This document shows positions 44,280 through 54,394 of a stretch of DNA of 64,000 nt, in pieces. The notes under the pieces were generated by a model that saw only the letters and a program-made list of their open reading frames with translations, was not told where the DNA came from and made no database searches. Numbering within the stretch: position 1 is the stretch's first letter; each line of letters starts with the position of its first letter. The stretch is taken from contig QXCR01000002.1 in assembly GCA_004380135.1 (NCBI GenBank), forward strand, positions 744,001 through 808,000. The letters are read 5' to 3'. The position numbers were made by a program, and so were the translations under genes. The stretch comes from Stemphylium vesicarium. Taxonomy: Eukaryota > Ascomycota > Dothideomycetes > Pleosporales > Pleosporaceae.

Positions 44280-44683
44280 GGCCGCTGTGTTGTATCAGGT
44301 TCTGCGACGATGTGGTGAGATTGTAGTGTTGAACTTTGTCTTTGTAGTGGGGACGTGGCAGCGGCTGCGATCTGGACTCGCACGGGAGCTAAAGCTTGCG
44401 ATCTGGTAAGATTAGTATTCGCATGGGCTACAAGACGTTTGGCGATTGAAGCTTACTGTGGGGCTGGTATGACTGGGCTACAGGATCACTTCGTCCGTTT
44501 GTCACGATCATACATACTTCTAACTTTCATGCCGGTTGGACGGACAACGATTCCAAAGAAGCAATCTGCCAAGTCACACACGTATTGTCAACCAAAGATT
44601 CGCGCACCAAAAACAAAATGCTAGCTACAACTTTGTTCTGGGGTTTCCCCTCTCCCCAGACCAATCGGCATCGAACGTCTATC
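44280..44683. other. intergenic region between two small membrane-protein genes
   Basis: About 400 bp between two same-strand small genes; no frame with motifs seen. Confidence 0.5.
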
Positions 44684-45040
44684 TTACAGTGTGTGTACCA
44701 TGGTTGAGGGTGGAGATGCTGGAGGCGGCACGAGGGTTGGATTAAATGATCCCATGACAGGCGTAGGCGGTTGCGGCGCAGTGTATCTCGATTTCCGCGA
44801 GGAAGTCAGAGGCGTGGCCAGTGTCGGAAGTGAAGAAAATGACATAGTCCCGGGTAGTACAGCTGACATTGGAGCGGTCACAATTGGAGACATTGGTCGC
44901 GGCCCGTCCCCAACAAAAAACAGGGAGGCGAGGAGGACGGGGTCGTTGGTGGCAGCGACAAAAACACAGGCTCCGCCAACGACGATATAGGAAATGAAGA
45001 CTAATATGAAGATGATGCCCAATCGATCTCGTTCTTTCAT
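44684..45040 (-). CDS. small membrane protein with one or two helices
   Basis: Single exon, 118 aa from the ATG at 45040. A further 46 codons are open upstream but include no better start. The N-terminus MKERDRLG leads into a hydrophobic helix (IIFILVFISYIVVGGACVFV, about 9-28) and a second hydrophobic stretch (NDPVLLASLFFVGDG). The rest is Pro/Ser/Thr-rich and probably disordered. No family recognised. The M-x-[DE]-R-x-R/D-x beginning resembles that of the small protein at 44067-44279. Confidence 0.45.
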   Translation of the reverse strand: MKERDRLGIIFILVFISYIVVGGACVFVAATNDPVLLASLFFVGDGPRPMSPIVTAPMSAVLPGTMSFSSLPTLATPLTSSRKSRYTAPQPPTPVMGSFNPTLVPPPASPPSTMVHTL

Positions 45041-45581
45041 GATCAAGATGAGCGAGCAGTCGTAATTACTTGAAGGGAGACACGGCAAGACGGGAGTTAT
45101 CATTCGGAAGGGTCCTCGTGGTCCGAAGAAGTTCCTGGAATGACTGTTCGTAAGGCGACGTTTGCCATGAACGAGCAACCGCGATGGATATCATGATGGT
45201 GTATGCAAGCAATCGTTATATTTTTCTTCTCGCCAAAGAGGCGCCTGCTGTCACATCAACCCCAGCGTATGTAGTCGTCATCGGACGAACCTGAACGCAT
45301 GAAACTCGAGAACTGGATGTCTTTGTCAAATACTGTGATGTTGTAAAATCGAGTTGGTGAAGCAGTGGCCACCTGACGATAATTCCATGGTGTTGTACCC
45401 CACGTGAATCGTATTGCCCTGCATGACGACAGCGCCTGACTCGACGGCCGTTGCCCTGAAACACATCTGACAGTGGGGTCCAGCCTCTCCACAACAAGCT
45501 CATGTATCCTGCACTCCAACACCAAAAACACCCGCTCAGCCTACGATCTTCACGCCAAGCATTCCAAACATACCTTCCATC
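45041..45581. other. divergent intergenic region
   Basis: Between the small membrane-protein gene (minus) and the inositol kinase gene (plus). A minus-strand frame ending near 45256 (YNITVFDKDIQFSSFMRSG) has a protein-like look but no start or partner exon that I could define. Confidence 0.45.
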
Positions 45582-46665
45582 ATGGCGACCAAGACCTACG
45601 ACGCGTCCAAGCTCAAAGCGTACAGCAATGCCGCCGCCGGCCAGTATGTTGGCCCCACAAACCGGCTGCTTGCTACCCAGCTCAGGCCCCCTGTACAAAG
45701 TATACTAACATAGCAACTTCAGCGAGGGTGTCCTCAGCGATGAGTCCGGCGGGGTAGTCGTAAAGCCCTGTACGCTTTCCGAAATCGCATTCTACGAGTC
45801 CCTCACCGCGCATCCCGATCTTGCGCGTCATGTCCCCACCTTCATGGGCAAACTGTCCCTCTCAGCCGACCAGACGGCCGCCACAGAGAGCGTCGAAAGC
45901 GGAACCATACAAACGGCCGATGGCTCCATCGAGCGATTACACGGCAAACACCTCGACACCGACTTGCACATCGTGTTGGAGAACATTACACATGGGTTCA
46001 CGAAGCCGAATGTCTTGGACTTGAAGCTTGGCGCGCGGTTATGGGACGATAATTCCAAGCAGGAAAAGAGAGATCGCCTCGATACTGTCAGTAAAGAGAC
46101 TACCAGTGGCAGTCTCGGCTTTAGGATAGCGGGCATGCGCACCTACAAGGGCGCGGATGTGCCGGACGTCCCGGAGGACCTACAAGAGTACGTCGAAGTG
46201 GACAAGGAGAATGGTTACTGGGTCTACAACAAGATGTACGGGCGTAAGTTCAGCGCCGAGGATGTCGACGAGGGCTTCGTGTCGTACATTTTTCCCGGTG
46301 CAAAGTCGGAGGCAGAACTCAGCCGAGCGAGAGAGGTCCTGGCATACTTCCTGGGCGAGGTCAAGGATATACAAGAGGTCTTTGAGAGCAAAGAGAGTAG
46401 GATGTACAGCGCAAGCATACTGCTTGTATATGAGGGCGACGTTGAAGAGTACGGAAACACCAAGCAGAAGCTACGCTCTGCGCACCCGGAAGACGAGGAT
46501 GAGGATGAAGATGAGACTCTGCCCAAGCTGGCCGAGGTCAAGATGATCGACTTTGCGCATGCGACATGGACACCAGGGCAGGGGCCTGACGAGAATGCGC
46601 TTCAGGGTATGAAGAGTACGGCCAAGATATTGAAGAGTCTGTTGGACAAGGCGCAAGAAGACTAG
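45582..46665 (+). CDS. inositol polyphosphate kinase (IPK/IPMK family)
   Basis: Exons 45582-45643 and 45723-46665 over a 79-nt intron with a TACTAAC branch site (phase 2), 334 aa. The family signature PxxxDxKxG is present as PNVLDLKLG at about 116-124. Upstream is the ATP-site start GVVVKPCTLSEIAFYE, and downstream IDFAHATWTPGQGPDENALQG with the metal-binding Asp. An acidic run (EDEDEDEDE) precedes the last motif. It likely phosphorylates inositol trisphosphate and higher inositol phosphates, as yeast Arg82 does, in nucleus and cytosol. Length fits IPMK/Arg82 (about 330-355 aa). The enzyme converges with the Zn2Cys6 gene downstream, 105 bp apart. Confidence 0.92.
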
Positions 46666-46770
46666 ATATTTAGAATGAGCTCATAGACCGTAGAAGATGT
46701 ATACCCAAGACAAGACCACCAAAAATAGTCAAGCATTACAACTACATGAACCCGTTTAGAACTCGAACTG

Positions 46771-48942
46771 TCAAGACAAATCCAGGGTCGATTGCATCTC
46801 CTGGTCCCAATTCGTACCGCTCATCAGCGAGTCAAAGAACGCGGCGTCCACCCCCTGAAACGCCCAATCATTCACATTCGCAACCATACCAGGGTACTGT
46901 GGCTGCTGCACTCCAAAGTCTCCCGAGTCTCCCGCAACGCTGAGATCGATCTGCGACGTCTGCAGTTGCTGCAGATCGATCTTAGAAGAAGCCATGTTTG
47001 ACACATCGCTGGACGCATTCCCTTCCGCAAAACCCTCGAGTGCGTTATCGATACCAGTTGCCTTGTCGTTATCTCCAGAACCCGCAGAAGGCAGGTTCGC
47101 AATATCCTTCTCCGGCGTTTGCCTCGTAATCCCGTCTGTGCCAATCGTAACAATACCAAAGTACGGAATCGAAACAAGAAACTGCTCGCCACAGCGTTCC
47201 CTAAGCCTGCTCACCGTGCCCTCTGCCGTATGCCTCTTCCCACCCGCAGCATCTTCCTCAATCTCCAGTAAACACCTAAGTTGCTCCGCGCTCTTCCCCG
47301 TCAACGAATCATTCGTCATTCCCGCCACGAGCTCTAGCCCTTCAACAAGCTGCGCGACCATAGCACGGTCGCCCAATCGCTGATGCATAAGAAAACTATC
47401 CTTCTTCCACCGATAACTGTCAATGTGCGCAATCAAGATCGTCATGCCAGCCATCAGCGCGAAGAAATCCGCCGTGTGGCATGATTGTGTGATCATTGGT
47501 CTGAAGTTGTGGAACGCGATGAAGCGCGTGAGAATGTCTCTGCTTGCGTTGATGCACGTGATTTTCGAGTGCATGTTGAAGCCGGACGAAGTGCCGCAGC
47601 GGAGAAGAAAGGGAAGGTGCAGCAGGTGGAGCAGGTTGTAGTGATTGAGCTGGTCACGGAGGCGCATTAGCTCTTGGAAGGCTTCTTTTGTGTTGGGTTC
47701 TAGTTTGGTGAAGTTGGGTGGGAGCCAGTATTTGTCGGGGAGGTTTTTCGCTACGTCTAGGAGCGAGTGGTCTAGTTCGCGGGTGATTGTTTCGACATCT
47801 TGATCGTGTGGGCTTAGTCTGTTGCGGTCGATGATCCGACATGCTATCAGTGTGTGTGCTTGGTCGATCCGCCGGCTGGGATTCGCGGCTGGGATGGAGT
47901 GCTGAAGTGTGGCAGCCTGGCCTCCATGGGGAAGACCTAGCATTAGACTGAGGTAGCTGTCCATGTGAACAATGCGAAACCACAGGTACTTTGGATCAAG
48001 CCTGCGGCGTGTCTCAAGAAATTTGACAGGCGGAGGAGTAGGAAGGTCCAATTTCATCAATTGCGCGAACACCATGGCTCTTCTAAAACCTATCCAGGCC
48101 CGGCGAAGGTTACCACAGTTGGACTGAAAGACCGCCTCGTTAACGATACATTCAAGGCCTTCGATACAGCCCACAAGCTGATCATTATTAGTGACAAGGC
48201 GGGCTACGCTATCCACCATGCGCGTAGCAATGGTGTTTGAGTCTTCTGATAGGTGATCGGCTTCACCACATCGGAAGTACTGAAGCATGAGAGCGAGGAT
48301 AAGCATTCGCTTAGCCATCAGAACCGGGGGTGTGGTGAAACCATCGGGGATAGTCGCCATCTCATCCACAATGCCAGGTGCCTCATGCTCTAGGCGACCA
48401 GTGGACCCTGTGAGGCATTGAAAGCAATAGAAGGTCGCAATGGGATCGGATTTGCACAATATATCGATGTCTTGTTGCGGAGGATATGCCTGACGTAGGG
48501 TACTGGAGATGTTCTCGTGCTCTACGGGGAGCAGTGTATGTTCTGGTGTTGGTGCAACTGAGGAGGGCGTTGGAAGCTGTGCATAGTTGAAAGCTGCGCC
48601 GTCTGATCGTGCAAGCAGATCTTCAGCTCTCTGGAGCCGCTTCAGGAGCTGTTCTTGGGATAAATGTACCTGTGAGCCGGCCCCATTGAGGTCGCTCTTT
48701 CGGTGGTGAAGGACCTCTTCTGGCTCGTCCTGCCGGATACATGGCGCGTTCCGACGACGACAGGCTTCACAAACTGTCTCTGTCTCTGCGAAGATGCACT
48801 TCACCTTTCGCTTCTTGCAATCCCAGCAGCTCGTTGTGCCCTTACGAAGCTTGCGCCGCTTGGTGTCGGGCTCAACGCGCTCATTCGCGTCGGCGATATT
48901 GTCGGCCGTCTCCATCGGAGGTGCAGCGAGGGTTCTGCACAT
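46771..48942 (-). CDS. Zn2Cys6 transcription factor with fungal-specific regulatory domain
   Basis: Single exon, 723 aa; the ATG at 48915 (METADN) is an alternative start nine codons in. The binuclear zinc cluster has Cys at 39, 42, 49, 58, 61 and 68 (C-x2-C-x6-C-x8-C-x2-C-x6-C), preceded by a basic KRRKLRKG. A short coiled linker follows (EEQLLKRL-like). The middle homology region with the fungal_trans pattern spans about 190-560 (RRAMVFAQLMKLDLP, LWFRIVHMDSYLSLMLGLPH). The C-terminus is acidic and Gln-rich (DLQQLQTSQIDL), plausibly an activation region. Nuclear. It sits 666 bp from the MFS transporter on the same strand, so a regulatory link is possible but not shown. Confidence 0.93.
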   Translation of the reverse strand: MCRTLAAPPMETADNIADANERVEPDTKRRKLRKGTTSCWDCKKRKVKCIFAETETVCEACRRRNAPCIRQDEPEEVLHHRKSDLNGAGSQVHLSQEQLLKRLQRAEDLLARSDGAAFNYAQLPTPSSVAPTPEHTLLPVEHENISSTLRQAYPPQQDIDILCKSDPIATFYCFQCLTGSTGRLEHEAPGIVDEMATIPDGFTTPPVLMAKRMLILALMLQYFRCGEADHLSEDSNTIATRMVDSVARLVTNNDQLVGCIEGLECIVNEAVFQSNCGNLRRAWIGFRRAMVFAQLMKLDLPTPPPVKFLETRRRLDPKYLWFRIVHMDSYLSLMLGLPHGGQAATLQHSIPAANPSRRIDQAHTLIACRIIDRNRLSPHDQDVETITRELDHSLLDVAKNLPDKYWLPPNFTKLEPNTKEAFQELMRLRDQLNHYNLLHLLHLPFLLRCGTSSGFNMHSKITCINASRDILTRFIAFHNFRPMITQSCHTADFFALMAGMTILIAHIDSYRWKKDSFLMHQRLGDRAMVAQLVEGLELVAGMTNDSLTGKSAEQLRCLLEIEEDAAGGKRHTAEGTVSRLRERCGEQFLVSIPYFGIVTIGTDGITRQTPEKDIANLPSAGSGDNDKATGIDNALEGFAEGNASSDVSNMASSKIDLQQLQTSQIDLSVAGDSGDFGVQQPQYPGMVANVNDWAFQGVDAAFFDSLMSGTNWDQEMQSTLDLS

Positions 48943-49608
48943 GACGTAGACCCTGAGGCTAACCGAACGTGGATAATGTGGGGGCGTACTTGGTGCGGGT
49001 TCTCCAAATTACGATGGTCGTCGTCGGCGGCTTCGGTGCAAATTTGATGAACGGCGGTTCAACAGGACTCAGATTTAGGCTGAAGAAAAAGAGAGATGCC
49101 AGTGACACGCAGAAGGATTATTCTTCGCACACGTTGAGACGAATCACCGAACCCTTCGGCGAAAGGATGCCAAGCCCCGAGCTCGAGCGGCGATAATGGT
49201 GGGAGGCCTTAGAGGGTTTCGCGTCATCCATACTCTCTATCAGGCTCGAATCGAGACAGTGAAATGCCATTGGACCCAAAGCCCAAAGAAGATAGTGGTT
49301 TCCAGAGGCAATGCTGACGAAAACTAGATCTGCTGCAGTTCGTCCCAAGCTCTTACGAAGTGTCAATTCAAACAAAGCTGAAGATCCTCTGGAGCTAGGG
49401 CATAAAGGAATGTACAATATATATTACGACTTTATCCATTTGACTTTTTGGTACCCAAATGGTACCACGGTGAAAATTGTGACCCAGTAGGACCATAACA
49501 CAAAAGGACGACATGCAAGATACTAATCTGGACAAGGCCGCTACCACAACAGCAGCTATCGCCCATCCTCGTAGCATGTCCCGTGTTAATAGCTTTCGGA
49601 TCTCAGGC
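48943..49608. other. intergenic region, no gene seen
   Basis: Upstream region of the Zn2Cys6 gene and 3' flank of the MFS gene. Only short frames without motifs. Confidence 0.6.
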
Positions 49609-51466
49609 TCATGCGGCCCCTCCCTGAAGCTTCTGCACGTTCAGTCTCTTTCGCGAAACAAATAACGTTACCAGCACTGAAGCACCAGCCAGACCAGTCG
49701 CAATGGCCATAGTGACCTTGATACCCGCCATGTATGCCTCAAGGATTCCCGGCACCTCATCAGGAGTGAATGAGCTTCGGATCTGCGTAGCGCCAGTTCC
49801 AATCACCAATTGCGGGTTCACACCTGGCGCAGTCTTTGCGAGCGTCGCGAGTAAACGGTTCGCGAAGCCGGACTGGGATGCAGACAACGAAAAGGCTCCG
49901 CCGATCGTTTGAAAGACTGTGAAATGTTAGTAACGTGTTGAGATCAAGCCAGTATTGTGTGACTTACAAAAGACGGTTGCCGTCGCCGATGACATGTCCG
50001 CAATGCTCACATTGGCCTGTGCAATGTTGATGGCCATTTGGAAGCCCAGACCAACTCCAGCGCCGTACAAGATCTGATATCCGATCCACTTCCCCATCCC
50101 AGTGTCCGTGTCAAAAGTGTACATCAGACCAGTGCTGAGGGTTGCCAACGCAGCTCCGGTGAGCATGAAAGGCGCAGCAAGACCCGTCTTCGAGACGACG
50201 ATACCGCTAACCGTGCTTCCAATGGCCAGCGAAAGCACCAATGGCAAATTAAGCACACCAGACATGATTGCGCTGCGGTTGTCGATACTCTGGAAGTAGA
50301 TCGGAAGGTAGTACAAGAGTACAATGTATGCCGACGAGAAGAAGAAGATGAAGCCTGCTGGCTGCCAGATGCTTCGCTGGCGGAAGAGTCGTGGTGGAAG
50401 CATGGCATGTTTGCCATTATATATCTCCCATACAACGAAGACCAGGAAGATGACCACAAAGCCTACAAGAAGACCAATGACGGTGCTACTCCCCCAGGGT
50501 TCCTTTTGGCCGCCACTCTCGAGCGCTAGGATGTATGCGACGATGCCGCCCATGACGAGCGCAATGCCGACTGGATCCATCTGCAACAGCTTCTCTTGCC
50601 AGGTCGCCTGTTTCGTGACAACTTGTGGTGGAGTCTTGAAGAAGAATAAGATTAGCGCCGCGGAGACACCACCGATGGGAAGATTGATGTAAAAGCTGTA
50701 TCAGAATGTTAATAAAGGAGTTTGAATGAGCGTCCAGAACTTCACTCACCACCATCGCCAAGTTGCATGATCGGAGAAGACACCACCGAGAAGCGGGCCA
50801 ACGACACTCGAAAGTCCATAGACGACTCCGAGAAGACCCATGATCGCCGGTCTTTGCCTCGGCTCGCATGACAACGCAGCGATAGTGAATGCGCCAGTCA
50901 CGACAGCTGACGCACCAACACCCGCGATTGCTCTACCCACGACAAATGTAGTCGAGTTTTGCGCAATGCCGCATATCAGGCTGCCGAGTTCGAAAATGAA
51001 GAGAGCACCGAGGAAAGACCATTTCAATGGGAAGTAGTGGTAGAACTTGCCAGACGCGGGTTGAAAGCCGCCGAAGGTCATGAAGTAGGCGGAGCCGTAC
51101 TGATAGTTGTTAGCGATGCCGGCTACCAATCAAGGAAGGGTGCTGAGGTGGAGGTGGGATAGGAGAGTGAAGACCTACCCAGGAAACCATACCAAGGCCA
51201 TGGAACTCGTCAGTGATCTTCGGGATTGCCGTTCCGACAATCGTCATGTCGAGCGAAGTCAGGCAGACGGTAAATAGAATGGATATCATGAGAAGTACGA
51301 GCTGCAGGCCCGTTTGGTATTCTTCTTTGATGTCGCTCATCGAGTCATCTCCAGTTGTCTCGACCTCTTCTTTGGCATCCTGTTCATGCGGCAGGTAAAT
51401 CTTCTCGCCAGATATTATGTCTGAGATTCTGACACCGCTTGAATTGCTTCCAATCCCTTCATTCAT
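49609..51466 (-). CDS. MFS transporter, 14-TM drug:H+ antiporter (DHA2) type
   Basis: Exons 51466-51179, 51099-50750, 50695-49968, 49916-49609; 1674 nt, 557 aa, frame intact, introns 79, 54 and 51 nt. A polar cytosolic N-terminus of about 50 residues is followed by about 14 hydrophobic helices. Typical DHA2 motifs: LDMTIVGTAIPKITDEF in TM1, WYGSAYFMTFGGFQP, GRAIAGVGASAV, motif-C region GLSSVVGPLLGGVFSDHATW and WRWCFYINLPIGG. Plasma-membrane proton-driven export of toxins, drugs or metabolites is the family role; substrate unknown. The Ser/Gly-rich end (VSRKRLNVQKLQGGAA) is cytosolic. Confidence 0.93.
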
Positions 51467-52140
51467 GACTCAAATAGGTATGGTGACTGCGTGTATTGGA
51501 GTGGCGTTGTATGATTGGGCTGAGCGAGGGGTTTGCAGGTGTCGATTGGATCGGGTGCAAGACAAGTTTGACAGGATGATTGTGTTGAAACACTGTAGCG
51601 GGCCGATTAACATATATGCCTTTGGGTATTGTCTTTTTTAGGCGTCCACGGCGGAGTATGTTGATGCTTTGCTGAATAAGGAGTGCATTCGGCGAGCGGA
51701 CGCCGAGAGACGCTTGCTTCCCCCGAGGCACTTCGGCGGAGGAACAAAAAGACTTCTGGCACATTTGTGCCATTCCAGAACGTACACATATCGTCCATTA
51801 CAAGTGCAACCAATTAACTTGCAGAAGATCTCGCGTATCGCTGCGTGCTGATTTCCCGCCTTGCTGCACGATGACCAAGCCGCTATCGTGCATGTAGTCT
51901 TCGTCGGAGATCTGGTCACGGACTTTGCGCGAACATTCTCATGTTATCGAGCAAGGAGAAATGGCAGGATCTTGATTTTTTTTGTCTAGCTACTCGGAGA
52001 ATATGGCCTAGAAATTGCAGGATTCTACGCTTTACCTATACGTGATGGTTGGCTGCATGCGGTTAGTCAGCGCATAATTGGATCCCGAAGGAAGGCGAAC
52101 GTATATGCAACCATCCCCGCACTCACAACATCAGACAAAA
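51467..52140. other. divergent intergenic region
   Basis: Shared upstream region of the MFS transporter (minus) and the spherulin gene (plus). No gene seen; an AT-rich stretch (TTGATTTTTTTT) lies near 51970. Confidence 0.6.
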
Positions 52141-52990
52141 ATGTCGCCACGTTCCGAATCAAAGATCATTCTCCCGTTATATATTTACCCGGGTTCAGGA
52201 GCTTGGGATCCGCTCTACAAAGCGTACTTTATACATTCTGCATAATCATCTCTCAACTCAGCACTGAAACTTTCTAGCATCGCCAAACACCCCCGTCTTG
52301 AATTTTTGGTCATCATAAATCCAAACAGCGGACCTGGTACTGCTCCATGGTGGCCAAATGAAGATTATGTCCGAGAAATCCCGCGGCTCAATGCACTTCC
52401 GAACGCGAAAACTCTCGGCTACGTACGCGCGACATACTGCAAACGTTCTCACGGTGACATCTGCAAAGACATCGAGATATATGCCCATCGGGGACGAGAG
52501 GCCGAAGGACAACAGGTTGACGGTATTTTCGTAGACGAGACGGTGAATTTGTATTCGAAAGAAGCGAAACGGTATCTTGACGGCATTGACGAGAAGGTTC
52601 ATTGTGGTGACGCTTTCCCTGGGAAACGGATGGTATTTATTCGGGAACATTGTGTGGTCGTCTGAGCTGATGGAGATATAGGTCATTCACAACCCTGGCA
52701 CGGCTGTGAACGCCGAGCTAGCTACACCGGGACCGGACATTACAGTGGTTGTGGAGACATCGTACGAACACTTCATGACGAGGGAGTATCAAGATTGGCT
52801 CTCCACCTCCCCTTATGATCGGTCGCGTTCTGCGTACATGGTACATTCTGTCCCAGAGAAAGAGGTCAAAGGTCTGACGAAGCGGCTGCGCCAGCGCGCG
52901 GAACATCTTTTTGTGACAAGCGCGAGGTCCGGCTTTTATGAGAGTTTTGGTGCTAGTTGGGAAGATTTTGTCAAGGCGATGGCGGAGTAG
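52141..52990 (+). CDS. spherulin-4-like protein (GH135-related)
   Basis: Exons 52141-52223, 52278-52632, 52682-52990; 747 nt, 248 aa, frame intact, introns 54 and 49 nt. The spherulation-specific family 4 fold is clear: LPLYIYPGSGAWDPLYKAI, FLVIINPNSGPG, NAKTLGYVRATYCKR, VDGIFVDETVNLY and MVIHNPGTAVNAEL, with later VVETSYEHF. Aspergillus Sph3 is a GH135 glycosidase of this family that cleaves galactosaminogalactan. Acidic residues in FVDETVN are candidate catalytic ones. Unlike secreted or membrane-anchored members, this copy begins directly with MSPRSESKIILPLY and has no signal peptide in the frame shown, so it looks cytosolic unless a first exon was missed. Confidence 0.9.
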
Positions 52991-53075
52991 TAGAAGGTGC
53001 CAGTTTTGCGCCTGCTGCATCAGATATTTTTTCTTCGTGGTGTCGCTCTCGTGAATCAAGGCTGGAAAGAGGTTT

Positions 53076-54394
53076 TCATCCAAGTTGTTGTTGTAGTGCT
53101 TCCTCGATAGTAGCCCAGATTCTGCATCGATTCCAAAAGCCGTTTGGCACATCTACCAAGCGGTCATCACATCCACTTATCGGGAAGCGTTTCATCGCAA
53201 GAAGCTTTGCTGCAATCTTCCAGTCCCAAGAGGCTGTTAGATCCAAAGGCGCGACGTCAGGTTGCGGTAGGTGCTGCTCGATGCACCTTGTATCCAAATC
53301 CCAGATGTGCGGATGCAGACTCCCGTCCCCAAGACTGTTCCGCCAGAAAGCCGAATTGAGGGGTATCTGAAGTGCGAGCGCTTTCGACGTACGATGCAGC
53401 GCTATCACAGAAGGGATTGGGAGATTGCTGCAGATCGCATCCAAGAGTTCCCGTGGTAGACGTTCTAGCTTTTGAGGCTTACGGCTTGGTACCGGGGTGA
53501 AATCAGGCTCATCCCTACTACGCGGCGAGCTCTGGAGTACGTTCTTCACGAAAATAACGGTATCCCCTTTCTCGATCGGGTTTGTGTAAAATTTCTGTGA
53601 GGTGTTACTAGTGTGCTTGACGAAGAAAGTGCTAAAATTTACATCGTATGCACCTCCCCACCATTCCAGTCTTCCCAGAGCCAATACGCTTCTAGGCCCA
53701 TAGACGGTAGAGCAAGAACTCAGATCGAATATATCGTTGACTGTGCCATGTAATTCCTCTGATCGTTCATTCCTTTCGGTGAAGTTGCCGTTCAGCAGAC
53801 GAGTTAAAATACTGAGCGCGGGCTTTCTGTCACGATGCTCATGGGTCGACTGGTGGTGATTGATGGCCCTACAACTGGTTTCAATACAAGCATTGTGTAA
53901 GGGAAACAAAGTGCCGTGTCCGGGTTCGTAGCGTAGTGTGTCAACCAAGATATCATCCTCCTCAGTGTGTTCGGCAATGTGAAAGTATCCAGATCCGGTG
54001 AGGCTAAAAGAAGCCGGTTCAGAGAGGAAGATGTCCTTCAGGTTAGACACATTGCTAGGCCTTCAAACTATTCAGCACAGTGTGTAGGATGGCAATCGAA
54101 GTGCTTACGGGGATCCCTCGCTAGCTACCACATGGCTCGCCACATCCTTGACACTACCCAGAAGACGAAGTCGACAAAGCCACTCCAAATCTGTTAGCAG
54201 TCATACAAAAAGGAATTCTGATCGAAAAGGGAATGTCCCACCTGGAAATGCGGGTCTTTCGGATCGATATCGTGAATCTCGCCTTCGAGATCAAACGGTC
54301 CGCCACATATCACGCAAAACGTGCCGTTCTCCATGGCGCGCTGCGCATCGCTTTTGAATTCGCTTTCCTTTTGCGAAGAAAAATAGCCTCCCAT
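53076..54394 (-). CDS. F-box protein with N-terminal cysteine motif
   Basis: Exons 54394-54242, 54182-54109 and 54054-53076 give 401 aa. An alternative third-exon start at 54060 adds two residues. The N-terminus MGGYFSSQKESEFKSDAQ is followed by FCVICGGPFDLEGEI, whose CxxC may bind a metal with partners not seen. The middle holds WLCRLRLLGSVKDVASHVV, then a domain with WWGGAYDVNF and GDTVIFVKN. An F-box follows near residue 270 (LERLPRELLDAICSNLPIPS), which would connect a target to Skp1 and a cullin ligase. The C-terminus has FWNRCRIWATIEEALQQQL. I associate this arrangement with a family expanded in Pleosporales; the target is unknown. Confidence 0.8.

Noticed and set aside
45216..45698. 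Minus-strand frames opposite the inositol kinase 5' end, including one ending YIRWG
   Set aside because: No start, no definable second exon and largely antisense to a secure gene; only the 45256-45400 part looks faintly protein-like.
46771..54394. Secondary-metabolite gene cluster
   Set aside because: A regulator and an exporter are present, but no PKS, NRPS, terpene or DMATS backbone and few tailoring enzymes are nearby.
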